DNA from: Duganella dendranthematis
Lineage (GTDB): Bacteria > Pseudomonadota > Gammaproteobacteria > Burkholderiales > Burkholderiaceae_D
NCBI RefSeq assembly: GCF_012849375.1
Contig: NZ_CP051684.1
Coordinates: 1,674,001-1,738,000, forward strand
Direction of reading: 5' to 3'
DNA: 64,000 nt
In this document: in pieces, positions 9,747 to 17,243 of the stretch
Numbering within the stretch: the stretch's first letter is position 1
How the letters are laid out: each line of letters starts with the position of its first letter
The notes under the pieces: model-generated
What the model was told of the DNA's origin: nothing
Database searches by the model: none
What the model saw: only the letters and a program-made list of their open reading frames with translations
Made by a program: the position numbers and the translations under genes

Positions 9747-9805
9747 TTTGTCAGCCCGATGCGCCGCAATTTGTCAGCCTGTCCACGACTGACAAATTTT
9801 GTCAG
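9747..9805. promoter_or_regulatory. Three TTTGTCAG operator-like repeats upstream of the pilin promoter
   Basis: TTTGTCAG occurs on the plus strand at 9747-9754, 9770-9777 and 9798-9805. The last is half of a 17-base inverted repeat, CTGACAAA-T-TTTGTCAG, at 9789-9805. They sit 50-110 bases upstream of the sigma-54 box, where an enhancer-binding activator such as PilR would bind. The distal site overlaps the stop codon of the FHA gene. The binding protein is inferred, not shown. Confidence 0.7.
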
Positions 9806-10380
9806 GCCACGCGAAAGGTCATTTGCGTGCCGCTGAGGTCGATCACGTCGCCGTCGCTGAGGCGCTCAGCAACCTGCCGGTCCAAGGTCGTACCGTTGAG
9901 CAGCGGCGCCAGCTCGCCTTCGGTATGGGTGATCGTATAGAACTGCAGATGGCGGTGGATCACCACCACCTGCACACCGGCCCGGCCCAGCGTGGTCTGC
10001 GGCTTGGTCAACGCGACGTGCTTGCCGGCATTCGCACCGTTCAGCACCGACAACTCGGCCAGCACCGGCTGCGCCGCCGCCAGCGGGCGCACGCCATCCG
10101 CCACGAACGCCAGCTCAAATTTGGCCATCTTGATGGCGTCCTGATGTTGCAGGAAATGCTTGCCGATACGGTGGCCGTTAACGAAGGTGCCATTGGTGCT
10201 GTGCAGGTCCTCCAGGAAGGAGTCGTCGAGGATGGTGACGATGACCGCATGTTCGGCGCTGATGGCCGGATGGCTCAGCACGATGTCGTTGCGCGGATGG
10301 CGGCCCAAGGTCATGCGCTCCTTGCTCAGCTGCACCTGCTGCTCTGGTTGTCCGTCACGCGAAATGAGGAGCTTGGCCAA
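9802..10380 (-). CDS. Twin FHA-domain protein
   Basis: 192-residue cytosolic protein with two forkhead-associated domains, phosphothreonine-binding modules. The first (about 10-95) has the full core: TLGRHPRNDIVL, SHPAISAEHA and STNGTFVNG. The second (about 108-190) keeps TTLGRAG, GELAPLLNGTTL and LSDGDVIDL but lacks the S-x-x-H core, so it is probably degenerate. TTG 10380 with GGAG six bases upstream is preferred over ATG 10413, because that ATG lies in the loop of the sucD terminator. It ends beside the pilin control region. Its partner kinase is not in the window. Confidence 0.85.
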   Translation of the reverse strand: MAKLLISRDGQPEQQVQLSKERMTLGRHPRNDIVLSHPAISAEHAVIVTILDDSFLEDLHSTNGTFVNGHRIGKHFLQHQDAIKMAKFELAFVADGVRPLAAAQPVLAELSVLNGANAGKHVALTKPQTTLGRAGVQVVVIHRHLQFYTITHTEGELAPLLNGTTLDRQVAERLSDGDVIDLSGTQMTFRVA

Positions 10381-10393
10381 TCGGATCTCCGGC

Positions 10394-10426
10394 AAAAATA
10401 AAGGGGAGCACATGGCTCCCCTTTAT
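10394..10426 (-). terminator. Intrinsic terminator after sucD
   Basis: A perfect 12-bp stem (10398-10409 with 10415-10426) and 5-base loop, followed on the minus strand by a short T-rich run (10394-10398). It follows sucD by about 25 bases. The FHA gene's longer ATG start falls in its loop. Confidence 0.88.
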
Positions 10427-10451
10427 TATTCCACAACTAAGCGGATGGAAA

Positions 10452-11333
10452 TTACAGCATTGCTTTCAGCAGACGCGCCATTTCCGATGGGTTTTTGGTC
10501 ACGGTGATGCCGCAAGCTTCCATGATTTCCAGTTTGGCTTGTGCGGTGTCCGCGCCGCCCGAGATCAGCGCGCCGGCGTGGCCCATGCGCTTGCCTGGAG
10601 GAGCGGTCACGCCGGCGATGAAGCCAACGACCGGTTTCTTCATGTTGTCTTTGATCCAACGGGCTGCATTGGCTTCGTCCGGACCGCCGATTTCGCCGAT
10701 CATGATGACCGCATCGGTATCAGGATCTTCGTTGAACATGCGCATCACGTCGATGTGCTTCAGACCGTTGATTGGGTCGCCGCCGATACCAACTGCCGAC
10801 GACTGGCCCAGGCCCAGTGCGGTCAGCTGACCCACTGCTTCATAGGTCAGGGTGCCCGAACGCGACACCACGCCGATACGGCCCTTCTTGTGGATGTGAC
10901 CTGGCATGATGCCGATCTTGATTTCGTCAGGGGTGATCAGGCCTGGGCAGTTAGGGCCCAGCAGCAGGGTTTTCGAACCCGCTTTGGCCATACGGTCCTT
11001 GATTTCCATCATGTCGCGGACTGGAATGCCTTCGGTGATGCAAATTGCCAGGTCCAGGTTGGCTTCAACAGCTTCCCAGATTGCAGCAGCAGCGCCAGCT
11101 GGCGGCACGTAGATGACCGACACGGTCGCGCCGGTTTCCGAGGCGGCTTCTTTCACCGAACCGAAAATTGGAATGCCTTCGAAGTCTTCGCCGGCTTTCT
11201 TCGGGTTCACGCCTGCTACGAAGGCGTTTTTGCCGTTCGCGTAGTCGCGGCACATGCGGGTGTGGAACTGGCCGGTTTTACCGGTGATACCCTGGGTGAT
11301 GACTTTGGTGTCTTTGTTGATCAGAATAGACAT
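10452..11333 (-). CDS. sucD: Succinate-CoA ligase subunit alpha
   Basis: 293-residue alpha subunit of succinyl-CoA synthetase, the TCA-cycle step from succinyl-CoA to succinate with substrate-level phosphorylation. The CoA-binding domain (1-140) includes [20 protein letters not shown] and the ligase domain has GPNCPGLI. The phosphorylated histidine lies in [13 protein letters not shown] near residue 252. Length matches the family. It follows sucC by 13 bases and is closed by a strong terminator. Confidence 0.98.
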   Translation of the reverse strand: MSILINKDTKVITQGITGKTGQFHTRMCRDYANGKNAFVAGVNPKKAGEDFEGIPIFGSVKEAASETGATVSVIYVPPAGAAAAIWEAVEANLDLAICITEGIPVRDMMEIKDRMAKAGSKTLLLGPNCPGLITPDEIKIGIMPGHIHKKGRIGVVSRSGTLTYEAVGQLTALGLGQSSAVGIGGDPINGLKHIDVMRMFNEDPDTDAVIMIGEIGGPDEANAARWIKDNMKKPVVGFIAGVTAPPGKRMGHAGALISGGADTAQAKLEIMEACGITVTKNPSEMARLLKAML

Positions 11334-11346
11334 ATCGGTTCCTTAA

Positions 11347-12513
11347 TTATTTACCAGCAGCTGCGGCAACAACGCTCTTGGCTGCGTCTTCCATCGTGTC
11401 AGCAGCGATGATTGGCAGACCGGAGTCAGCCAGCATCTTCTTGCCCAGATCTTCGTTGGTGCCCTTCATGCGGACCACCAGCGGTACTTGCAGCGAAACT
11501 GCTTTCGATGCGGTGATGACGCCTTCGGCGATCACGTCGCAACGCATGATGCCGCCGAAGATGTTGACCAGGATGGCTTTCAGGCCTGGGTTTTTCAACA
11601 TGATCTTGAAGGCTTCGGTGACTTTCTCAGCCGTGGCGCCACCGCCGACGTCCAGGAAGTTGGCCGGCTCGCCGCCGAACAGCTTGATGGTGTCCATGGT
11701 GGCCATGGCCAGACCGGCGCCGTTCACCAGGCAGCCGATGTTGCCGTCCAGCGAGATGTAGGCCAGGTCGAATTTCGAAGCTTCCACTTCCGCTGGATCT
11801 TCTTCGTCCAGATCGCGGTAAGCGACGATTTCTGGTTGACGGAACAGAGCGTTGGCGTCGAAGTTGAATTTCGCGTCCAGCGCGATGATCTTGCCCGAAC
11901 CGGTCACGATCAGCGGATTGATTTCGGCCAGCGACGAGTCGGTTTCCCAGTAGGCTTTGTACAGGCCTTGCAGGTTGGTGACGGCATCAGCGATCGAACC
12001 TTCCGGCACGCCGATTTTGGCAGCGATGGCGGCAGCGTCCGCGTCGGTCAGGCCGACGGCTGGATCGATGGCGATCGAGTGGATTTTTTCTGGGTGGGAC
12101 TCGGCAACTTCTTCGATGTCCATGCCGCCTTCCGACGAGGCCATCAGCACAACGCGCTGGGTCACGCGGTCGGTCACCAGCGATACGTACAGTTCTTGTT
12201 TGATGTCGGCGCCTTCTTCGATCAGCAGACGACGTACTTTTTGGCCTTCTGGGCCGGTCTGATGGGTGATCAGCTGCATGCCCAGGATCTGGTCAGCGTA
12301 TTCTTTCACTTGTTCCAGCGACTTGGCAACTTTCACGCCGCCGCCTTTACCACGGCCACCGGCGTGGATTTGAGCTTTCACAACCCAGACTGGGCCGCCC
12401 AAGGTTTCAGCAGCTTTGACTGCTTCTTCAACGGACAGGCACGGAATGCCGCGCGGTACCGTCACTCCGTATTTTCGGAGGATTTCTTTGCCTTGATACT
12501 CATGGATTTTCAT
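11347..12513 (-). CDS. sucC: Succinate-CoA ligase subunit beta (ADP-forming)
   Basis: 388-residue beta subunit with an ATP-grasp N-terminal half. [17 protein letters not shown] opens the protein, [17 protein letters not shown] forms the grasp loop near 45-62, NINPLI-type sequence appears as [12 protein letters not shown] near 198, and the C-terminal domain has [17 protein letters not shown]. Typical length is 388. First gene of the sucCD operon; GAAGGG precedes the ATG. No 2-oxoglutarate dehydrogenase genes are adjacent. Confidence 0.98.
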   Translation of the reverse strand: MKIHEYQGKEILRKYGVTVPRGIPCLSVEEAVKAAETLGGPVWVVKAQIHAGGRGKGGGVKVAKSLEQVKEYADQILGMQLITHQTGPEGQKVRRLLIEEGADIKQELYVSLVTDRVTQRVVLMASSEGGMDIEEVAESHPEKIHSIAIDPAVGLTDADAAAIAAKIGVPEGSIADAVTNLQGLYKAYWETDSSLAEINPLIVTGSGKIIALDAKFNFDANALFRQPEIVAYRDLDEEDPAEVEASKFDLAYISLDGNIGCLVNGAGLAMATMDTIKLFGGEPANFLDVGGGATAEKVTEAFKIMLKNPGLKAILVNIFGGIMRCDVIAEGVITASKAVSLQVPLVVRMKGTNEDLGKKMLADSGLPIIAADTMEDAAKSVVAAAAGK

Positions 12514-12945
12514 GCTGGCTTCCCTTCTGATGCTGATGTGTATAAATCGGTTGAATGATTAAGCAGATAATGTTGCTACGCGCTACCCGGTGCTGCTTTG
12601 TCCACCCAGCGCGGGTAAAACTTCGCCACTGCGCTGGCCAGGCCGTGCAGGGTGAGGAATCTTGTAGTGCAAATCGGTGTGTGATGCAGAGGGGTGCCGC
12701 CAATAGTCCGCACACCATTCCGGTTGGGGATAGCGGTTGCGCGCGAGGACCGCAGCGCACGTCGGATAACTGGAGTTAACAGGGACATAAGATCGATACC
12801 GCTCTCGCGGCATGTAATTAGTTAGCAGCCTGGCGCATTTTCTCTTACTAAAAATGCACGTTGCCGCAGCTTCTACGGACAACCACCGCACCCGCGGTGC
12901 TGCAAAAACCCGCAAAGTTTAGCACACCCCGCACCGGCTGGATAC
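12514..12945. other. 432-base gap between sucC and recX, no gene recognised
   Basis: The stretch holds the 5' region of sucC and the 3' flank of recX, both on the minus strand. Short open frames on both strands have no recognisable protein character. A small GC hairpin (GCACC/GGTGC, 12888-12900) has no T run and is not a terminator. The sucC promoter must lie here, but I cannot pick it out with confidence. Confidence 0.5.
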
Positions 12946-13398
12946 TCAGTCGTCGAGATCGGCGCCTTTGATGACCTTTTGCACGGTGCGTTGCGAGAAG
13001 CCTCGCTGCAACAGAAAGCGAATTTGCTTATGTCGATCCTGTGGATCATTTGCCACGATGCCGAACTTGCGCTGCCAGATGTCGCGGGCGCGTTCGATCT
13101 CGGTGTCGGCCAGATTGGATTTGAGTTCCTGCAGGGCTTCCCCATTGACGCCGTGGCTTTGCAGCTCGGCGACAATGCGGCTATTGCCGTACCGGGCGGC
13201 ACGGCGGTGGATCAGCGCTTCGGAAAAGCGCTCTTGCGACAGCCAGTTGTTTTTTTCCAGCAGGTCGAGCAGGGCGTCGACGTCGTCGCCCGCCTCGGCA
13301 TATTTGGACAGCTTGCGCGCCAGTTCCAGCCGGCTATGCTCGCGCATGGAGAGATAGCGCAGCGCCCGCGCTTTGAGGCTAAGTGGTGGGGTTCGCAT
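12946..13398 (-). CDS. recX: RecX regulatory protein
   Basis: 150-residue RecX, which caps RecA filaments and limits their growth. The three-helix repeats are visible: ALRYLSMREHSRLELARKL (residues 12-30), a middle repeat with NNWLSQERFSEALIHRRAARYG, and a last repeat with QIRFLLQRGFSQRTVQKVI. It lies downstream of recA in the same direction, the usual recA-recX order. The 81-base gap contains REP-like hairpins that could reduce recX expression relative to recA. Confidence 0.94.
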   Translation of the reverse strand: MRTPPLSLKARALRYLSMREHSRLELARKLSKYAEAGDDVDALLDLLEKNNWLSQERFSEALIHRRAARYGNSRIVAELQSHGVNGEALQELKSNLADTEIERARDIWQRKFGIVANDPQDRHKQIRFLLQRGFSQRTVQKVIKGADLDD

Positions 13399-13406
13399 GG
13401 ACGGCG

Positions 13407-13473
13407 TCGCTCCCGCGCAAGCGGGAGCCGAGACAGCGCTGGCTCAGCATGGGTTCCCGCCTGCGCGGGAACG
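13407..13473. repeat. REP-like double palindrome between recA and recX
   Basis: Two GC hairpins: GCTCCCGC/GCGGGAGC at 13409-13428 with a GCAA loop, and GTTCCCGC/GCGGGAAC at 13453-13472, separated by about 24 bases containing AGCGCT. The CCCGCnnnnGCGGG core is the same as in the tkt-tal element at 34999. This is the widespread betaproteobacterial intergenic repeat type whose translation reads FPRRREP. Confidence 0.88.
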
Positions 13474-13479
13474 ACATGC

Positions 13480-14571
13480 TTACGCCGCGTCGGCTTCCGG
13501 TTTGGCCGGCTTCAGCTTGACCACGGTGGTGTCGGCGCCGGCCAGTGGCGGCAGTGCGCGCACGCCCAGCGATTCGCGCACCTTGTTTTCGATTTCCCAC
13601 GCCAGCGCCGGACGCTCTTGCAGGAAGATACGGGCGTTGTCCTTGCCCTGGCCGACGCGTTCGCCGTTGTAGCTGTACCACGAGCCCGACTTCTCGACGA
13701 TCTTGGCTTCCACGCCCAGATCGAGGATTTCGCCTTCGCGCGAGGTGCCGGCGCCGTACAGGATGTCGAAGTGCGCTTCCTTGAACGGTGGCGCGATCTT
13801 GTTCTTGACGACCTTGACCTTGGTTTCGTTACCGATCACCTCATCGCCCGATTTGATCGAGCCGGTGCGGCGGATGTCCAGACGCACGGAGGCGTAGAAC
13901 TTCAGCGCGTTACCGCCGGTGGTGGTTTCCGGCGAACCGAACATCACACCGATCTTCATGCGGATCTGGTTGATGAAGATCACCAGGGTGTTGGTGCGGT
14001 TGATCGAACCGGTCAGCTTGCGCAGCGCTTGCGACATCAGGCGTGCCTGCAGGCCTGGCAGCGAGTCGCCCATATCGCCTTCGATCTCGGCGCGTGGCGT
14101 CAGCGCGGCGACCGAGTCGACCACCACCATGTCGACCGAACCGGAACGCACCAGCGCGTCGCAGATTTCCAGCGCTTGTTCGCCGGTGTCCGGCTGCGAA
14201 ATCAGCAGCTCGTGCAGGTTGACGCCCAGTTTCTGCGCGTAGCCGACGTCCAGCGCATGCTCGGCGTCGATAAAGGCGCAGGTGCCGCCCAGTTTTTGCA
14301 TCTCGGCGATGGTTTGCAGGGTCAGCGTGGTTTTACCCGACGATTCCGGACCATAGATTTCCACCACGCGGCCGCGCGGCAGGCCACCGACGCCCAGTGC
14401 CACGTCCAGGCCCAGCGAGCCGGTCGAGACCACTTGTACTTCTTCGATCGGGGCACTGGCGTCCATGCGCATGACGGAACCCTTGCCGAATTGCTTTTCG
14501 ATCTGGGCCAGCGCAGCTGCCAGCGCCTTGGCTTTTTCAGATGCAGGTACTACGCCTTTTTTGTCGTCCAT
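13480..14571 (-). CDS. recA: Recombinase RecA
   Basis: 363-residue RecA, which forms filaments on single-stranded DNA for strand exchange and triggers LexA self-cleavage. Walker A is GPESSGKTT near 75-83; Walker B is [10 protein letters not shown] near 150. Loop L1 (EIEGDMGDS) and L2 ([20 protein letters not shown], in part) are intact. The N-terminal helix and acidic/Ala-rich tail are present. A LexA box lies 42 bases upstream of the start, so SOS control is expected. Confidence 0.99.
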   Translation of the reverse strand: MDDKKGVVPASEKAKALAAALAQIEKQFGKGSVMRMDASAPIEEVQVVSTGSLGLDVALGVGGLPRGRVVEIYGPESSGKTTLTLQTIAEMQKLGGTCAFIDAEHALDVGYAQKLGVNLHELLISQPDTGEQALEICDALVRSGSVDMVVVDSVAALTPRAEIEGDMGDSLPGLQARLMSQALRKLTGSINRTNTLVIFINQIRMKIGVMFGSPETTTGGNALKFYASVRLDIRRTGSIKSGDEVIGNETKVKVVKNKIAPPFKEAHFDILYGAGTSREGEILDLGVEAKIVEKSGSWYSYNGERVGQGKDNARIFLQERPALAWEIENKVRESLGVRALPPLAGADTTVVKLKPAKPEADAA

Positions 14572-14612
14572 AATGTGCTTTCAGCCAGTTGGGTTGTTCA
14601 ATACAGGTAGCA

Positions 14613-14628
14613 CTGTATAAAAAAACAG
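14613..14628 (-). promoter_or_regulatory. LexA (SOS) box upstream of recA
   Basis: CTGTATAAAAAAACAG (plus-strand reading) is CTGT-N8-ACAG, a full match to the CTG-N10-CAG LexA operator. It overlaps a TATACA stretch on the minus strand that could be the recA -10 box (preceded by TTGCAT 15 bases away), so LexA binding would block the promoter. It is 42 bases from the recA ATG. Confidence 0.9.
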
Positions 14629-14717
14629 TGCTTAATGCAAGCGGGATTTGCGCTAATTCTTTGAGAAAGCACAAAAACTCGCCAAAATAGGGGCTTGTAC
14701 AGCCGGAGTAGATTCAC

Positions 14718-15446
14718 ATGCGTATTTTACTTGCCGAAGACGACAGCGTTCTGGCCGACGGGCTGACCCGCTCCTTGCGCCAGTCCGGCTACGCCATCGA
14801 TTGCGTCCGCAACGGGCAGGAAGCCGACACCGCCCTGTCGACCCAGGAATTCGATTTGCTGATCCTGGACCTGGGCCTGCCCAAGCTGTCCGGCCTGGAA
14901 GTGCTGCGCCGCCTGCGCGCGCGCTCCTCGCTGCTGCCGGTGCTGATCCTGACCGCCGCCGATTCGATCGAGCAGCGCGTCAACGGCCTCGACCTCGGCG
15001 CCGACGATTATATGGCCAAACCATTCGCCCTGTCGGAACTGGAGGCAAGGGTGCGCGCGCTGGTGCGGCGCGGCGCCGGCGGCGGCGCCACCGTCATCAG
15101 GCACGGCCCGCTGAGCTACGACCAGGTCGGTCGCAGCGCTTATATTAATGAGCAGATGCTGGACCTGTCCGCGCGCGAACTGGGGCTGCTGGAAATCCTG
15201 CTGGCCCGCACCGGTCGTCTGGTATCGAAAGAACAACTGGTCGATCACCTGTGCGAATGGGGCGAGGAAGTCAGCAACAACGCCATCGAAGTCTATGTGC
15301 ACCGGCTGCGCAAGAAGATCGAAGTCGGCGGCGTGCGCATCGCCACCGTGCGCGGCCTCGGCTACTGCCTGGAGAAATTCACCGAAGCCGCGCGCGCCAG
15401 CGCCGAGGCCGAGGCCAGGGCCGACACCGGAAACGCCAGCAAGTGA
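14718..15446 (+). CDS. OmpR-family response regulator
   Basis: 242-residue two-component regulator of the TctD/QseB type. The receiver has acidic EDD at 7-9, the phosphoryl acceptor Asp51 in LILDLGLP, a Thr in LILTAADS and Lys in YMAKPF. The C-terminal winged helix (about 128-220) ends in the usual RGLGYCL. An Ala/Glu-rich tail follows. Its stop overlaps the GTG start of the sensor kinase. Being in one operon with the symporter subunits, it most likely controls uptake of the symporter's substrate. Confidence 0.93.
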   Translation: MRILLAEDDSVLADGLTRSLRQSGYAIDCVRNGQEADTALSTQEFDLLILDLGLPKLSGLEVLRRLRARSSLLPVLILTAADSIEQRVNGLDLGADDYMAKPFALSELEARVRALVRRGAGGGATVIRHGPLSYDQVGRSAYINEQMLDLSARELGLLEILLARTGRLVSKEQLVDHLCEWGEEVSNNAIEVYVHRLRKKIEVGGVRIATVRGLGYCLEKFTEAARASAEAEARADTGNASK

Positions 15447-16963
15447 GCGCCGTCCCGGAAACCGCCGAACCGGAGTATCAACCGCCCGCCCCCGATGCGG
15501 ACGAGGACATACAGCATTCCCTGTTCGGCGAAATCCTGGACTGGATGCTGGCGCCGCTGCTGCTGCTGTGGCCGATGAGCATCGCCATCACCTACCTGGT
15601 CGCCAAGTCGATCGCCAACCAGCCCTTCGACCATGCGCTGGAAGACAGCGTGACGGTGCTGGCGCAGCAGGTGCGCTCGGTCGATGGCAAGCTGATCAAG
15701 AGCCTCAGTGGATCGGCCCGCGACATCCTGCGCGCCGACGACATCGACAACGTCTACTTCCAGATCCAGGGCCCGCAAGGCGAACACATCGACGGCGACC
15801 GCGACATGCCGCAGCCGGTGCTGGACGATGAAGACAAGACCAGCGCCGGCGGCGTGCGCTTCCGCAACGACAGCATGCATGGCACGCCGGTGCGGGTCGC
15901 CTTCGCTTACGTGCAGATCGAGCGCAACGATGGCAGCACGCCGCAGCTCGCGCTGGTGCAGGTGGCCGAGACGCTGGAAAAGCGCGCGCAACTGGCCAAC
16001 GCCATCATCAAGGGCGTGATCCTGCCGCAGTTCATTGTGTTGCCGGTGGTACTGGCCCTGGTCTGGTTTGCGCTGGCGCGCGGATTGTCGCCGCTGGCGC
16101 AATTGCAGGAGCGCATCCGCGCGCGCAGTTCGGAAGATCTGAGTCCCATCGCCTCCAACCAGGTGCCGGAGGAAATCTCGCCGCTGGTGCGTTCGCTCAA
16201 CGAGATGCTGTCGCGGCTGTCGCTGACGATCGATATGCAGAAGCGCTTCATCGCCGACGCCGCCCACCAGATGCGCACGCCGCTGGCCGGCATGCGCATG
16301 CAGTCCGAGCTGGCCCTGCGCCAGACCGACAGCGGCGAAATCCACCGCTCGCTGGAACAGCTGGCCAAGAGCTCGGAAGCGGCGACGCGGCTGGTGAATC
16401 AATTGCTGGCCCTGGCGCGCGCCGAGAACCATCCGCAGACCGGCAGCGTCATGCAGTCGCTGGACTTGTCCGAGCTGGCGCGCATGGTGGTGCAGGACTG
16501 GGTGCAAGCCTCGTTCTCCCATCGCATCGACCTTGGCTTTGAAGCGCCGCCACTGCCGCTGCTGATCACCGGCAATCCGACCATGCTGCGCGAATTGCTG
16601 TCTAACCTGATCGACAATGCGCTGCGCTACACGCCGGCCGGCGGCAGCGTCACCGTGCGGGTGCGCAGCGACGAACTGGAGCACGGCTACCTGGAAGTGG
16701 AAGACACCGGCCCCGGCATCGCACAAGGCGAACGCGAGCGCGTATTCGAGCGCTTCTACCGCATCTTGGGCAACACCGCCGAGGGCAGCGGCCTGGGGCT
16801 GGCGATTGTGCGCGAGATTGCGCAGCAACACGGCGCCGAGGTCGACATCTTCAGCAATCCGCGCGCGACGCAGCCCAAGCTGCCGGGCGCGCTGTTCCGC
16901 CTGACTTTCCCGCTGCCGCCGGCGCAGCACGACGACGAAAACGAAGCGCCGTACTATGGATAA
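15443..16963 (+). CDS. Sensor histidine kinase partner of the upstream regulator
   Basis: 506-residue membrane sensor kinase, TctE-like. One membrane segment at about 35-55, a periplasmic sensor domain of about 130 residues, a second segment near 190-215, a HAMP-like linker, HisKA with His275 in DAAHQMRTPLAG, and an ATPase domain with NLIDNALRYTP, DTGPGI and GSGLGLAIV. GTG 15443 is chosen because it overlaps the regulator stop (GTGA) and starts just before the cytoplasmic N-terminus; the longer frame is a shadow of the regulator gene. The ligand is unknown. Confidence 0.92.
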   Translation: MSAVPETAEPEYQPPAPDADEDIQHSLFGEILDWMLAPLLLLWPMSIAITYLVAKSIANQPFDHALEDSVTVLAQQVRSVDGKLIKSLSGSARDILRADDIDNVYFQIQGPQGEHIDGDRDMPQPVLDDEDKTSAGGVRFRNDSMHGTPVRVAFAYVQIERNDGSTPQLALVQVAETLEKRAQLANAIIKGVILPQFIVLPVVLALVWFALARGLSPLAQLQERIRARSSEDLSPIASNQVPEEISPLVRSLNEMLSRLSLTIDMQKRFIADAAHQMRTPLAGMRMQSELALRQTDSGEIHRSLEQLAKSSEAATRLVNQLLALARAENHPQTGSVMQSLDLSELARMVVQDWVQASFSHRIDLGFEAPPLPLLITGNPTMLRELLSNLIDNALRYTPAGGSVTVRVRSDELEHGYLEVEDTGPGIAQGERERVFERFYRILGNTAEGSGLGLAIVREIAQQHGAEVDIFSNPRATQPKLPGALFRLTFPLPPAQHDDENEAPYYG

Positions 16964-17243
16964 ACCGCAACCTTCCGCCGCGCCGCCGCTCACGCGCCTG
17001 CAACACTGGCACAAAACCCGCCGCATGACCGCCCTGCTGCTGACGCTGTGGATGCTGACCGGCTTCTGCGCCGCCTTCTTCGCCCGCGAACTGGCCGGCC
17101 TGAGCGTGTTCGGCTGGCCGCTGTCATTCTATCTGGCGGCGCAGGGGGCGTCGCTGGTCTACCTCGGCATCATCGCCTTCTACGCCTGGCGCATGCGCCG
17201 GCTCGACCGCGCCGCGCGCCAGCAACCGGAGCCGTCCGCTTGA
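16956..17243 (+). CDS. DUF4212 small subunit of sodium:solute symporter
   Basis: 95-residue protein with two membrane helices (about 25-47 and 53-75) and the family N-terminus LQHWHKTRRMTALLLTLWMLTGF, read in part. DUF4212 proteins accompany VC2705-type symporters as an accessory small subunit. It overlaps the kinase gene by 8 bases and the symporter gene by 4, so the four genes are translationally linked. Confidence 0.9.
   Translation: MDKPQPSAAPPLTRLQHWHKTRRMTALLLTLWMLTGFCAAFFARELAGLSVFGWPLSFYLAAQGASLVYLGIIAFYAWRMRRLDRAARQQPEPSA

Noticed and set aside
12888..12900. GCACC/GGTGC hairpin downstream of recX
   Set aside because: Only five base pairs and no T tract, so not a terminator.
12500..12915. 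Minus-strand open frames of 70-110 codons in the sucC-recX gap
   Set aside because: Low-complexity, Arg/Ala/Pro-rich translations with no ribosome site or recognisable domain; they look like random frames in GC-rich DNA.
15251..15442. Extended histidine-kinase start inside the response-regulator gene
   Set aside because: The extra 64 residues are the shadow of the upstream gene in another frame; GTG 15443 overlaps the stop in the usual way.
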